Assembly (NCBI GenBank): GCA_964643075.1
Contig: CAZXQO010000019.1
Location: 1 to 64,000 of the forward strand
Reading direction: 5' to 3'
Length of the DNA stretch: 64,000 nt
Source of the DNA: Desulfocucumis sp964643075
GTDB lineage: Bacteria; Bacillota; Desulfotomaculia; Desulfotomaculales; Desulfocucumaceae
Under the pieces are notes generated by a model, which saw only the letters and a program-made list of their open reading frames with translations, was not told the DNA's origin and ran no database searches. Of this stretch, positions 1-9,286 are shown one piece after another; position 1 is the first letter of the stretch, and each line of letters starts with the position of its first letter. The position numbers and the translations under genes were made by a program.

Positions 1-2
1 TA

Positions 3-203
3 GACCATCATAAGGTTGTTTTTGTTGAAATGAGGATCGGTTCAGCAAGCCCTACCTAGAGGTGTATTGCGGCGCTGGCATCGGATGAAAATGCCGTTGA
101 AGTGACCGGAAAAATATTGATAACCTCGAAAGTGGCGGAAAAATATGGCTTTACCGATATAAACGGCACAATACCAAAATCGTTGAAGGGTGAACTGTGG
201 TAG
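3..203 (+). pseudogene. 3' remnant of a short-chain dehydrogenase gene
   Basis: Reading codons from base 3 gives a protein tail ending at TAG 201-203. It contains an AALASDE segment followed by a VTGKILITSKVAEKYGFTDI stretch, which resembles the C-terminus of NAD(P)-dependent short-chain dehydrogenases (ASDE...TGKVL...AxEYGFTDIDG). An in-frame TAG at 57-59 interrupts it, and the catalytic YxxxK part would lie outside the window, so only a broken tail is visible. The assignment rests on recalled family sequence and is moderate. Confidence 0.4.
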
Positions 204-283
204 GATAATTTTGCGCCCCATTCAACCAGGGCCAGGAAGATTTTTTTAACTTGGGCTTGACTAATTGATATTTATTTGGACTG

Positions 284-312
284 TTGGCATGCGCATTGTT
301 TAGGCGTATAAT
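284..312 (+). promoter_or_regulatory. sigma-A type promoter of hicAB
   Basis: A -35 hexamer TTGGCA (284-289) and a perfect -10 TATAAT (307-312) are separated by 17 bases. The hicA ATG lies 24 bases downstream of the -10 box, after the ribosome site GGGAAGGGAG. Confidence 0.7.
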
Positions 313-336
313 GCATAGTATGGGAAGGGAGCAACA

Positions 337-525
337 ATGACAGTCAGAGAAGTAATAAAAATCTTATATAAAGACGGATGGAGGGAGGTTGAATCGAGAA
401 CGAAGGGCTCTCATATTCAACTTAAACATCCGACTAAGGCTGGTAAAGTCACAGTACCAAATCACAAAGGAGATATTGCTCCCGGTACACTCAATAGCAT
501 TTTAAGACAGGCGGGGTTAAAATAG
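337..525 (+). CDS. hicA: HicA-family mRNA interferase toxin
   Basis: A 62-aa protein of the HicA family, double-stranded-RNA-binding-like RNases that cleave translated mRNA and act as the toxin of a type II module. The hallmark block is present: a GW...V...GSHIQL segment with the catalytic His of GSH, a V-x-V-P-x-H strand, and the terminal I-L-R-Q-A-G-L element. Length and fold signature match intact family members. The ATG is preceded by GGGAAGGGAG, and a good promoter sits just upstream. hicB follows after about 40 bases on the same strand, the usual HicA-HicB order. The toxin looks complete. Confidence 0.9.
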   Translation: MTVREVIKILYKDGWREVESRTKGSHIQLKHPTKAGKVTVPNHKGDIAPGTLNSILRQAGLK

Positions 526-564
526 AGCTTTTGCCTTACTATGAGAAAGGAGATGTACTTTTTT

Positions 565-987
565 ATGCGTAAGCTCACTTATTTAGCTGTGTTTGAGCCG
601 GCTGAAACAGGCTATAGCGTGTATTTTCCCGACCTTCCGGGCTGTGTGAGTTGTGGAGAAGATTTTGAAGAGGCACAAAAACAGGCTGCCGAAGCATTAG
701 GATTGCATGTATACGGCATGGAAAAAGACGGCGATGAAATACCTGTTCCTTCCAAGGTACCACAAGTGGATCCCGAAACAGCATCAGGGTATTTGGTATC
801 ACCTGTTACAGTTTTCCCTGATCTTGTAAGGAATGAGATAGACAATAGGGCAGTAAAGACAAACCTTACTATACCTGCCTGGTTAAAAGAATTGGCAGAG
901 GCTCAGGGGGTAAATTATTCAAAATTATTTCAAGCTGCGCTTATGGATTACCTCGGCATTTCTCAAACGCCAAGGCAAAAACCATAA
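565..987 (+). CDS. hicB: HicB-family antitoxin with ribbon-helix-helix tail
   Basis: A 140-aa partner of hicA. The N-terminal half has the degraded RNase H-like HicB fold (YLAVFEPAETGYSVYFPDLPG, then the C-x-S-C-G-E-D turn). The C-terminal part (residues ~100-137, NLTIPAWLKELAE...YLGI) looks like a ribbon-helix-helix DNA-binding domain, so the HicAB complex probably represses its own promoter. Two earlier in-frame ATGs exist at 541 and 553. I chose 565 because the family normally starts at MRKLTY and AGGAG at 548-552 is spaced 12 bases from it. Confidence 0.88.
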   Translation: MRKLTYLAVFEPAETGYSVYFPDLPGCVSCGEDFEEAQKQAAEALGLHVYGMEKDGDEIPVPSKVPQVDPETASGYLVSPVTVFPDLVRNEIDNRAVKTNLTIPAWLKELAEAQGVNYSKLFQAALMDYLGISQTPRQKP

Positions 988-1175
988 GGACGATGGCAGG
1001 ATCACGTCAAAGTCAGTACACAAATGATCACCAACATCGAACGGACACTTTATCCATGGCGCACCTCTGCCATTTTATGCTTGTAGTCCCTGCTCACGCC
1101 TCAAAAAAATGGACCATGCCAATCAGGGAGTGGAAAAACTGCCTATAGCAATTTGCAATTTACTTTGGTGCTTTT

Positions 1176-1505
1176 TCAGTCCTTATCGTACACTATCTTG
1201 CCCTTACGAATTATCTCATCATATAAAAAGTCGCCTTTTTGTGCTTCTTTATACTGTTTTTCCGAATACGGTCGCGGGGAAATATCCAGGTCGATTCCCC
1301 AGGTAAACTTTCTTAGCATTATGGTTTCTTCGAAGCTGTCATTCCCGAGATCCGGGGATATGATTGCCAATTCGATATCGCTATCCTTATCAGCCTTCCC
1401 ACTGGCATATGAACCATAGAGAATGGCTTTTTTTACACGGATATTTTTTGCATTGAGTGCTTCCAAGTATTTTTTTATACTTACCTCAATTGGCTTTTTA
1501 GCCAT
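1176..1505 (-). CDS. MNT-type minimal nucleotidyltransferase
   Basis: A 109-aa protein of the DNA polymerase beta-like minimal nucleotidyltransferase family. The active-site signature is a GSYASGKADKDSDIEL block: the GS turn followed by the D-x-E metal-binding pair. Such proteins are often antitoxins that adenylylate or phosphoadenylylate a HEPN-domain toxin encoded beside them. No HEPN gene is visible here, since the neighbours are hicAB and a broken helicase, so this is an orphan or a leftover half of a module. A related 110-aa gene lies at 16797-17129. Confidence 0.75.
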   Translation of the reverse strand: MAKKPIEVSIKKYLEALNAKNIRVKKAILYGSYASGKADKDSDIELAIISPDLGNDSFEETIMLRKFTWGIDLDISPRPYSEKQYKEAQKGDFLYDEIIRKGKIVYDKD

Positions 1506-1532
1506 TCAAAAACAACCCCCGTCTTATCCAGC

Positions 1533-3244
1533 ATGTTTTCCGTAAATGCCTCATGCGATCCACAAAACCCGATGATTGTACAAAGTGACCGCAGTGTTTT
1601 ACTGGAAGTGCACAACCCTCTGTATGATGAGGCGCGAAACCAGCTGAGCGGTTTTGCGGAATTAGAAAAAAGTCCCGAACATATCCATACCTACCGGATT
1701 ACCCCGCTGTCCCTTTGGAATGCAGCTGCCAGCGGGATAAAGGCAGGGGAGATACTGGATACCCTGAATAATTTCGGCAAATTTTCCTTGCCTGTCAAAT
1801 TGCCAGGGATATCCAGGATTATGTAGAGCGCTACGGATTGGTTAAGCTGGTGCAGCGGCAGGGGCGCCTACTTCTCATTTCAGATGAAAAAGCAGCCCTG
1901 CTGGAAATACTGCATAACAAGGAAAGTGAGCTTTTTATCACCGGGCAGACATCGGATGGCTTTCTGGAATTGAAGTCTGGCTGCCGGGGTTTGGCCAAAC
2001 AGATACTGATTAAGGCTGGCTATCCGCTGGAGGACCTAGCAGGCTATGTGGACGGGACCATGCTGGATTTTTCTTTGCTGCCGGTGACATCTTCCGGCAA
2101 GCCGTTTAGTCTGAGGGATTATCAGGAGGATGCGGCAAATGTTTTTTTTGCCGGCGGCTCTGCCCGGGGCGGCAGCGGGGTGCTGGTGCTGCCCTGCGGT
2201 GCGGGAAAGACCGTCATCGGCCTGGGTGTTATGTCTCTTTTGCAGTGCGAAACTATTATCCTAACCACTAATATCACTGCCGCCCAACCAGTGGATAGCC
2301 GAAATTTGCGATAAAACCAATTTATCCAGGGAGAGCGTGGGAGAATACAGCGGCGAAAAAAAATATATCAAGCCGGTCACCGTGGCCACCTATCACATTA
2401 TAACATCCCGCAGCGGCAAAACCGGGGAGTTTAAACATTTCAGTATTTTTACTCCAAAGACTGGGGACTTATTATATATGACGAAGTGCATCTATTGCCC
2501 GCCCCAGTTTTTCGGATTACCTCAGAGCTGCAGGCCAGGCGCCGGCTGGGGCTTACCGCCACACTGGTGCGGGAGGACGGCAAGGAAGAAGATGTTTTTA
2601 CCCTGATCGGCCCTAAAAAATATGATATTCCATGGAAGGAACTGGAGCACCAGGGCTGGATCGCCACAGCCCTTTGCACCGAGGTGCGCCTGCCCCTGCC
2701 GGGTGATCTGAAAATGGTTTATGCCGTGTCCGAAGCCAAATATAAATTCCGTATAGCTTCGGAAAACCCCGCCAAAATGGATGTAATATGGCAGCTAGTT
2801 GATAAGCACGCCAAAGACAGGGTGCTCATCATCGGTCAATATGTGCAGCAGCTTGAGAATATTGCCGCCAAGCTGAAGGTCCCGCTGATTACCGGTAAAG
2901 TGGACAACCTGGAGCGGGAAAAACTGTACAACAGCTTTAAAAAGGGCGATATTAAACTGCTGGTGGTTTCCAAAGTGGCCAATTTTGCCGTGGATCTGCC
3001 GGACGCCAATGTGGCCATACAGGTTTCCGGCACCTTTGGTTCCCGTCAGGAGGAGGCCCAGCGGCTGGGACGGATACTGCGCCCCAAGGAAAACGGCGGC
3101 GGCGCTTATTTTTACACCCTGGTTTCCAGGGATACAAAGGAGCAGGAATTCGCCTTAAACCGGCAACTTTTCTTAACTGAACAGGGGTACCGCTACCGCA
3201 TCGTTACCCCTGAGGAATTGCAGAAACATTGTTGCCGCGCTTAA
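1533..3244 (+). pseudogene. XPB/Rad25-family DNA helicase, broken by three frameshifts
   Basis: Conceptual joining of three frames gives a near full-length bacterial XPB-type superfamily 2 helicase of about 570 aa. The N-terminal domain (PMIVQSDRSVLLEV, then FAELEKSPEHIHTYRITPLS) and the Walker A region LPCGAGKTVIGLG are readable. So are the DEVHLLPA motif, the GLTATLVREDGKEEDV motif, and the C-terminal helicase half ending in TEQGYRYRIVTPEE. Frame changes are needed near 1805, 2285 and 2455. The 3' end terminates naturally, so this is decay by small indels rather than truncation. These helicases unwind DNA in repair; this copy cannot make a full product unless the shifts are sequencing errors. 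Confidence 0.8.
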
Positions 3245-3345
3245 AAGAAACTTTTTCCGGAATTTAATCTGCCACAACTGCGTTTGGTAAGACTGTTGTA
3301 GCCAGAAAGAATAAAAGTAAATTTTTTTGTCGAGAGGTTTTTTTT

Positions 3346-3441
3346 ATGAACTAAATCGAGCTTTTAGCCGGTTTAGTTTTATATGACTACCCGGCAGAAC
3401 GGGAGCGGTGGTTGAAGGCTAAACAGGGCGGCAATGAATGA
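3346..3441 (+). other. short broken reading frame with hairpin
   Basis: After GAGAGG there is ATG AAC TAA and then, in the same frame, 28 further codons (IELLAGLVLYDYP...RWLKAKQGG) to TGA 3439-3441. It looks like the start of a gene with a nonsense codon at position 3. The same DNA also forms an imperfect inverted repeat (3349-3361 with 3367-3380), which could act as a terminator. I do not recognise the protein. Confidence 0.2.
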
Positions 3442-3463
3442 TAGCATACGGGAATGGCTAATA

Positions 3464-3533
3464 GTGCTTGCCCCTCAGAAGCAGATGGAGCTTGACCGTG
3501 ATTTACTGGCAAGGGGTGAAAAGCCGGAGGTGT
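3464..3533 (+). repeat. 70-bp fragment duplicated from the helicase gene at 12.2-14.5 kb
   Basis: This stretch is almost identical to about 13748-13817 inside the intact nuclease-helicase gene. It encodes the same peptide (APQKQMExDRDLLARGEKPE), with one visible mismatch in the core. It lies in otherwise non-coding DNA before the ABC-F gene and has no start or stop of its own. It is a dispersed relic. Confidence 0.75.
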
Positions 3534-3644
3534 TTTTCCGCTTACGCTAAAAGAATTAGTTCAGTGTGCTGAACAACGTTATTAATGTGATATAATTTTA
3601 ATTTGTTGGCTTGTAAATAAATTATGAAAGATGGCATGTAAAAG

Positions 3645-5231
3645 TTGATTGGTACACAAGGCATAACACTACTCTTTGGTAAACGCGTCTTATTTGAGGA
3701 TGTCAATATAAAATTCACACCGGGCAATTGTTACGGCTTAATTGGTGCCAATGGGGCCGGAAAGTCTACTTTTTTAAAGATTCTTGACGGTGAAATTGAG
3801 CCAAGTGCCGGAGAGGTAATCGTGTCCCCGGGTGATCGTATAGCTGTCTTAAAGCAAAACCATTTTGAGTTTGATGAGTTCGAAGTGCTCAAAGTAGTTA
3901 TTATGGGACATGCCAGGATTTATGCCATCATGGAAGAAAAAGACTCACTCTATGCTAAACCCGATTTTTCTGATGCTGATGGGATCAGGGCGTCTGAGTT
4001 GGAATGTGAATTCGCCGAGCTTAATGGCTGGGACGCGGAGGTAGAGGCTGCTCGATTGTTAAATGGACTGGGGATTAAAGAAGATTTTCAAACTAAGAAA
4101 ATGAAGGATTTAGGTGGGGTGGAAAAGCTGAAAGTCCTGTTGGCCAGGGCTTTGTTTGGCAACCCTGATATTTTATTACTGGATGAACCGACTAACCACC
4201 TGGATCTTGAGGCCATTACCTGGCTGGAAGATTTTCTTTATAATTTTGATAACACGGTTATTGTTGTATCCCACGATCGCCATTTTTTAAATAAAGTGTG
4301 CACCCATATTGCGGATATAGATTTTGGCAATATTCAATTGTATGTGGGCAACTATGATTTCTGGTTGGAATCCAGTCAACTGGCATTGCAGCTGGCCAAA
4401 GATGCTAATAAGAAGAAAGAAGATAAAATTAAGGATCTGCAACGATTCATTGAAAGATTTAGCTCTAACGCGTCAAAGGCAAAACAGGCTACATCGCGGA
4501 AAAAGCAACTGGAGAAATTAACACTGGAAGATATCAAACCATCATCCCGTAAATACCCCTATATTGCTTTTAAACCGGATCGAGAGGCGGGTAACCAACT
4601 TCTAACAGTGGAAAACTTAAGTGCCAACATTGACGGGGAGCAGGTTTTAAAGGATGTTTGTTTTAAAGTGAACAAAGGGGATAAGATTGCCTTTATTAGT
4701 TCTAGCGGGCTGACCATAACCATTCTGTTCAAAATATTAATGGGGGAGCTTGCTCCCGATAGTGACAGCTTTAAATGGGGTGTGTCCACTTCCCAGGCCT
4801 ATTTTCCCAAGGATAACTCTGATTACTTTAATGTTGATTTGAATCTGGTGGACTGGTTGCGTCAATATTCCAGGGATCAGGAGGAATCCTTTATCAGAGG
4901 CTTCCTGGGACGAATGCTCTTTTCAGGTGAGGAAACACAGAAAAGCTCACGGGTACTCTCCGGGGGGGAAAAAGTACGCTGTATGCTTGCCAGGATGATG
5001 CTCAACGGGGCTAATGTTTTACTATTAGATGAACCTACCAACCACCTGGATTTAGAGTCAATCACTGCCCTCAATAACGGGCTTAGCAAATTTCAAGGAA
5101 CAATTTTGTTTGTATCTCAGGACCATCAATTTATTCAGACCATTGCAAACCGTATCATCGAAATAACGCCAAATGGAATGGTGGACAGGCAAATGACTTA
5201 TGATGAGTATTTGGAAAACAGAGCTGGATAA
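3645..5231 (+). CDS. ABC-F family ATPase (YbiT-like), partly degenerate
   Basis: A 528-aa cytoplasmic protein with two ATP-binding cassettes and no membrane segments, typical of ABC-F ribosome-associated ATPases of the YbiT/YkpA branch. Cassette 1 has Walker A GANGAGKST and LLLDEPTNHLDLEA, but its signature reads LGGVE instead of LSGGE. Cassette 2 has an intact LSGGE signature and DEPTNHLD, but its Walker A position is GLTIT. A degenerate second Walker A also occurs in relatives as I recall them; the altered first signature is less usual. The start is TTG at 3645 with little visible ribosome site. Role: ribosome protection or translation-factor function, inferred from family. Confidence 0.85.
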   Translation: MIGTQGITLLFGKRVLFEDVNIKFTPGNCYGLIGANGAGKSTFLKILDGEIEPSAGEVIVSPGDRIAVLKQNHFEFDEFEVLKVVIMGHARIYAIMEEKDSLYAKPDFSDADGIRASELECEFAELNGWDAEVEAARLLNGLGIKEDFQTKKMKDLGGVEKLKVLLARALFGNPDILLLDEPTNHLDLEAITWLEDFLYNFDNTVIVVSHDRHFLNKVCTHIADIDFGNIQLYVGNYDFWLESSQLALQLAKDANKKKEDKIKDLQRFIERFSSNASKAKQATSRKKQLEKLTLEDIKPSSRKYPYIAFKPDREAGNQLLTVENLSANIDGEQVLKDVCFKVNKGDKIAFISSSGLTITILFKILMGELAPDSDSFKWGVSTSQAYFPKDNSDYFNVDLNLVDWLRQYSRDQEESFIRGFLGRMLFSGEETQKSSRVLSGGEKVRCMLARMMLNGANVLLLDEPTNHLDLESITALNNGLSKFQGTILFVSQDHQFIQTIANRIIEITPNGMVDRQMTYDEYLENRAG

Positions 5232-5359
5232 CAGGAATTACTCTTTACCAAATTAATGGAATCAAATGATAACGCGTTTTTAAGCAATAATTCTTGTACC
5301 CAGGAAGGTCTCGTAGTAGCACTTCTTCCTCGATTATTATTCTTATTACATTTAATGGT

Positions 5360-5878
5360 ATACAGAGAAGAAAAGGTATTATTTACGGGGTCGGCCATTT
5401 CTATGGGCACCACCTTGAAGGGCGCAGGGTTGTTGAGAGTATAATGAAACGGCTAAAGTATGATAACAAAACCATCGAGGATGTGTCAGTACTGGTAGTT
5501 GAACACATGATCCGTTTCCCCAAGATAAGGAACGCGAGCCTGAAGAGACTGGTCAACAGGGTGGGGGAGCACAACCTGGATGACTTGTTCGACTTACAGA
5601 GGGCCGACATTCTAGGGTCGGCCCCGCCGTTTGATTTCTCTGAACTGGATGCCATGCGGGAGGGTATAGACCGAATTCTTAATGAAAAGTCTCCCAGGAG
5701 AAAAAAAGACCTGGCTATTAACGGTTACGATCTTATGGCGCTTGGGTTTCAACCGGGGCCTGAAATGGGCGAGGTGTTAGAATCGCTATTAGGAATAGTA
5801 CTGGAAGACCCCGACAAAAATGATCGTGCTGTCTTGTTAAATATGGCTGAGGAGTATCTTAGAGCGACTTGTTGGTGA
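5360..5878 (+). pseudogene. C-terminal half of a CCA-adding/poly(A) polymerase family enzyme
   Basis: About 165 codons match the HD-domain and C-terminal part of tRNA nucleotidyltransferase-like proteins: a GHHLEGRRVVESIMKRLK segment, an EHMIRFPK segment, LKRLVNRVGEHNLDDLFDL, FDFSELDAMREGIDRIL and the NGYDLMALGFQPGPEMG helix. The N-terminal nucleotidyltransferase domain with its D-x-D motif is absent. The sequence before about 5360 is unrelated, so the gene is 5'-truncated. No ribosome site precedes the conserved part. Transcription from the ABC-F gene could read through, but a functional product is unlikely. Confidence 0.7.
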
Positions 5879-5940
5879 TGGGAGACATGATTGAAAATAA
5901 TCAAATACAACATTGAGATAGGGAGTGACTGGCGCCTGGA

Positions 5941-7539
5941 TTAGTTAAACCAGATAGGGGTGGTATATGCCCTGTAATTTCCGTCGTTTTTCTCCTTGCA
6001 GTAAACCCTCAGATAGCAGCCGGGTTCAACGGCGGCATTTATGGTGAATGAGCTGCTTCCAGCAGCCACGGAGGTGGAATAGACCTGCTGTTCCTGGGAC
6101 CATCCTGATTTACCTTTCATTACGTAAACATCCAGGACGTCATAACTGTCACTATAGGAAACATATACTTCCGCATTTCCGCTGCCCATGGTCACCGTGT
6201 CGCCCATCCACGACCACGTTGTTGTGCCGCTCTTTCTCGCCCACATGGCAAGGCCCGGATAGGTGGTTACATAATGATGGCCCGCTGCCAGGTTGTCTTT
6301 TATGTTGGTCTGAGTTAAATTATCTGCATAAACCACAGTGTAACATTCACCGAAGTGGTTGGAGGATTCGGTATCACTGCCGGCAAAGGGAAATACCTTT
6401 TCACCTTTTAAAAGGCGCCTGTCGATCCAGCGGGTGGTGGAACCGTTATTGGTATCGTCCCAGCCCCCGTTTAATATCTCCATGCCGGTCTCTCCATGGG
6501 TGTACGGATAAGTGTTGATATTAAAGTTCCAGGCTTCAATAGACCCAGTTCCGTAATTGGGGTGGTTGATGGTTACCAGGCCCCCGTATTGCTTTAAATA
6601 GTTGATTCCCTGCTGTGAGTCTGGAGATGACGCCTTTCTGAAAATGTTGGTTTCGGAGGGAACAAAGGTGCTGTTCAGTATACCGTTAAAGTGACAGGTG
6701 TCATAGATCTTCACGCCATTCACAAGCTCGGCGCAGGACAGCTCTTCGCCGTAAAGGAAGGCAAATGCGTTGTCCGACAAGGAGGTGACTGTGTTTTTTT
6801 GTTCATTGTACTTTGCTGCGTCCAAACAATAGGAATGATCGGTCAGAACCAGCCACTCCAGGCCGGCAACCATACCCAGGGACTTAAGCTCTGGGATGGT
6901 ATAAATACCATTGCCAAAGTAATAGTCCCAGGTATAAGTTGAGTGTGAATGAGTATCTCCGAAATACAAGTCACTGTGGTGAGCACCCGGCGCCATAGGC
7001 GGTTTTTGCGGTTTCCGGCCGGCCGTAAGAATGACTTCTTGCAAAACATCAACCGCTTTTTGTTCTGCCAGGTTCTCGCCGGTTATTTTTAAAGCTAGCT
7101 TAACAGACCCTTTAGCCTGGATCTCTCCGGCCATTTCCTTGGTAACCGTAAAACGTAGATAAGTAGTGGCTTTCTTTAATTTTTCATGTTGGGCTTTTAA
7201 TTCATGCTGTTCATCTTGACTTAAAGAGTCTCTTTTATTTTTTAGTTGGTTCAATAACCTGAGTGCGTTTCCACCGGCCTCAATTTTCTCTTTCAGATCC
7301 TTTCTGTTCTCTTTATCCTCCCACTTCCAGGCAGCTTTTTTAAGGACAATATCACCGTCGGACCTGCTGTTTACAACCCTGGCCACCACCGGAAAAGAAA
7401 CAGCGTTGACAATAACCGGCGGTGTAATCAGAGTAATCTCCAAATCATCAGATTTTGGCGTTGCTTCTAAAACGGTATATTTACGAAAATATGTAAAAAT
7501 AAAAAGCAATGAAATTAAAATTGATAAATTGCGATTCAT
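5941..7539 (-). CDS. secreted PHP-domain metallohydrolase (CehA/McbA-like)
   Basis: A 532-aa protein. Residues 1-26 form a basic and hydrophobic export signal (MNRNLSILISLLFIF...). Residues ~30-185 are an extracellular beta-rich plus coiled region. From ~190 the PHP phosphoesterase core follows, with metal-binding motifs GDTHSHST, LTDHS, GEE, INHPNYGTG and AGSDTESS. The last ~100 residues form a beta-sandwich-like domain. PHP proteins of this type hydrolyse phosphoester or related bonds outside the cell; the substrate cannot be told. The ATG follows AAAGGGAGG on the minus strand, a strong ribosome site. It is convergent with the truncated CCA-enzyme tail. Confidence 0.8.
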   Translation of the reverse strand: MNRNLSILISLLFIFTYFRKYTVLEATPKSDDLEITLITPPVIVNAVSFPVVARVVNSRSDGDIVLKKAAWKWEDKENRKDLKEKIEAGGNALRLLNQLKNKRDSLSQDEQHELKAQHEKLKKATTYLRFTVTKEMAGEIQAKGSVKLALKITGENLAEQKAVDVLQEVILTAGRKPQKPPMAPGAHHSDLYFGDTHSHSTYTWDYYFGNGIYTIPELKSLGMVAGLEWLVLTDHSYCLDAAKYNEQKNTVTSLSDNAFAFLYGEELSCAELVNGVKIYDTCHFNGILNSTFVPSETNIFRKASSPDSQQGINYLKQYGGLVTINHPNYGTGSIEAWNFNINTYPYTHGETGMEILNGGWDDTNNGSTTRWIDRRLLKGEKVFPFAGSDTESSNHFGECYTVVYADNLTQTNIKDNLAAGHHYVTTYPGLAMWARKSGTTTWSWMGDTVTMGSGNAEVYVSYSDSYDVLDVYVMKGKSGWSQEQQVYSTSVAAGSSSFTINAAVEPGCYLRVYCKEKNDGNYRAYTTPIWFN

Positions 7540-7597
7540 TATTAAAGCCTCCCTTTAATAAATAATGAATTTTACCCCTCCTCTTTTTCCAGATTTT

Positions 7598-7627
7598 ATA
7601 TTATGTATGTTACATTCGATATGTTAA
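7598..7627 (-). promoter_or_regulatory. possible promoter of the PHP gene
   Basis: On the minus strand TTAACA (7622-7627) is followed after 18 bases by TAATAT (7598-7603). The -35 is 5/6 and the -10 is 4/6 to consensus. It lies about 60 bases before the start codon, directly beside the relic at 7629. Confidence 0.3.
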
Positions 7628-7628
7628 T

Positions 7629-7748
7629 AGGGCGGAGTTTGGCTACCGGCAGGTTTTAGACAATATAAAGACAGACCGGGAGGGAGAGAAGTTTTGCCAG
7701 AGCGTTCTTGAATGGGTAAAGGGGTTTATGGTTTTAACTGTTGCTTAA
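7629..7748 (+). pseudogene. relic of a second copy of the HExxH-protein gene
   Basis: About 100 bases match the 3' part of the gene at 25984-26814 (region 26664-26765) at well over 90 percent by eye. The reading frame is preserved for about 35 codons (EFGYRQVLDNIKTDREGE then FCQSVLEWVKG) to a TAA at 7746-7748. The HExxH motif and everything 5' of it are missing. This shows that the peptide-modification locus, or part of it, once existed twice in this region. Confidence 0.8.
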
Positions 7749-8013
7749 TGTTTTTATTTTTATTCTGTCGGTTTATAAAATTATCGAAGGTATAAGTTTT
7801 CATAAAGCTCACATCCGAATATGGTAATTATTTTAATTATGTCATGGGCTGGGCGATAATACATATCTATGTTTTCAGGGTTCCATACCAGGGGTCAGAC
7901 CCAGGTCATAACTTCCAAACTAATTAGGCAGGTGTTTATACGCCCACGTTGAATATTTATATTACGCCGCTTTACTATTATTTTATGGCAGCGAAATACA
8001 CAGGAGGAATTGG

Positions 8014-9150
8014 ATGAATATTGCTATGTTTTCTGACAGTTACTATCCCTACGTTAGCGGTGTTGTCCGTTCCATTGAAATATTTAGGCAAGAGCTTCAG
8101 CAACTGGGGCACAACGTATACATTTTCGCACCGTCTTACCGCCGGCAAAAGGAAGAGGAGGGGGTATTCCGCTTTCCGTCCATAACCGCCCCCACCAATA
8201 AGGATTTTTCTCTGGCCCTGCCCTTTGCACCGGGAGTCGGTAAAATACTCCGTGACTTGAAAATCGATCTGGTCCACTGTCATTCCCCGTTCCTGTTAGG
8301 CAGGGTGGGAGCGCATGCAGCCAGGCGTCACGGCTTGCCCTTAGTGTTTACCCACCACACTTTGTATGACCTCTATGTACATTACGTACCGCTGTTTCCG
8401 GGTCTGGCCCGGCGGCTGGTGTTAGGTTTTGTGCGCAAGTTTTGCAATCGCTGCAATCTGGTAATTACCCCCACTAACGTGGTGGCGGAGCGACTGCGGG
8501 AACTTGGCATTAATGCACCCATGCAGGCCATCCCCACCGGACTTAAACTGGAGGATTATGCCAACCCGGACCCTGATTGGTTGCGGCGGGAATACGGTGT
8601 TGGGCCAGAAGAAAAAGTGCTGCTCTGTGTGGCCAGATTCGGCAAAGAAAAAAACCTTGATATGATTTTGGAAGCCTTCCTCATGATCAACCGGGCCTAC
8701 CCGGCTTCACGCCTGTTCCTGGTGGGCATAGGCCCCTACGAAGAAGAGCTGCGGATCTTGACAGCACGCATGGGACTTGACTCCCTGGTAACCATCATCG
8801 GCCAACGCCTACCCCGCCGGACCCTAACTAATTATTATGCCGGTGCTGACCTGTTCATCTATGCTGCTACCACGGAAACCCAAGGCATTATCATTAGTGA
8901 GGCCCAGGCCGTGGGCCTTCCGGTGGTGGCGGTGGGGGCCAACGGAATCGCAGAGATGGTCAATGAAGGATTTGACGGTTTCCTAACCCCCCCATCGGCA
9001 ACGGCCCTGGCGGAAAAATCCTTGACCATCCTTCAAAACGAGGAACTAAGACAGCGACTGGGCAACCAGGCCAGAGAGTCGGCCAAGCAAATCAGCGCGG
9101 CGGCCACCGCTGCAAGAATGGCCAAGGCCTATCAGGCCTTACTAAAATAA
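8014..9150 (+). CDS. GT4-family glycosyltransferase (glycolipid type)
   Basis: A 378-aa GT-B fold glycosyltransferase. The N-terminal Rossmann domain starts MNIAMFSDSYYPYVSGVVRS, typical of enzymes that glycosylate diacylglycerol or phosphatidylinositol. The C-terminal donor-binding domain carries VARFGKEKNLDMILEAF and the E-x7-E motif around TTETQGIIISEAQAVGLPVVA, which binds the nucleotide-sugar donor. It probably acts at the inner face of the membrane using UDP-glucose or a similar donor. The ATG is preceded by AGGAGG and it ends at a clear terminator, so it is a single-gene unit. It interrupts two blocks that are adjacent at 26.7-27.0 kb. Confidence 0.85.
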   Translation: MNIAMFSDSYYPYVSGVVRSIEIFRQELQQLGHNVYIFAPSYRRQKEEEGVFRFPSITAPTNKDFSLALPFAPGVGKILRDLKIDLVHCHSPFLLGRVGAHAARRHGLPLVFTHHTLYDLYVHYVPLFPGLARRLVLGFVRKFCNRCNLVITPTNVVAERLRELGINAPMQAIPTGLKLEDYANPDPDWLRREYGVGPEEKVLLCVARFGKEKNLDMILEAFLMINRAYPASRLFLVGIGPYEEELRILTARMGLDSLVTIIGQRLPRRTLTNYYAGADLFIYAATTETQGIIISEAQAVGLPVVAVGANGIAEMVNEGFDGFLTPPSATALAEKSLTILQNEELRQRLGNQARESAKQISAAATAARMAKAYQALLK

Positions 9151-9193
9151 GATCACTAATGAATAGCCCCTACGTTAATTCATTCTCTTCTAT

Positions 9194-9228
9194 AAAAAAG
9201 GCGTCCAATTTTAGTGGACACCTTTTTT
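9194..9228 (+). terminator. rho-independent terminator of the glycosyltransferase gene
   Basis: Stem AAAAAAGGCGTCC / GGACACCTTTTTT with a 9-base loop, one internal mismatch, and a run of six T. Confidence 0.85.
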
Positions 9229-9286
9229 CACTTTAAATGGTCGCCGCTTCGAAGGGGAAGACATCTGCTATGCAGGAAGTAAGCGC

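Noticed and set aside
1109..1419. Plus-strand frames over the first MNT gene
   Set aside because: Antisense shadows of the minus-strand nucleotidyltransferase with its GS...D-x-E motif.
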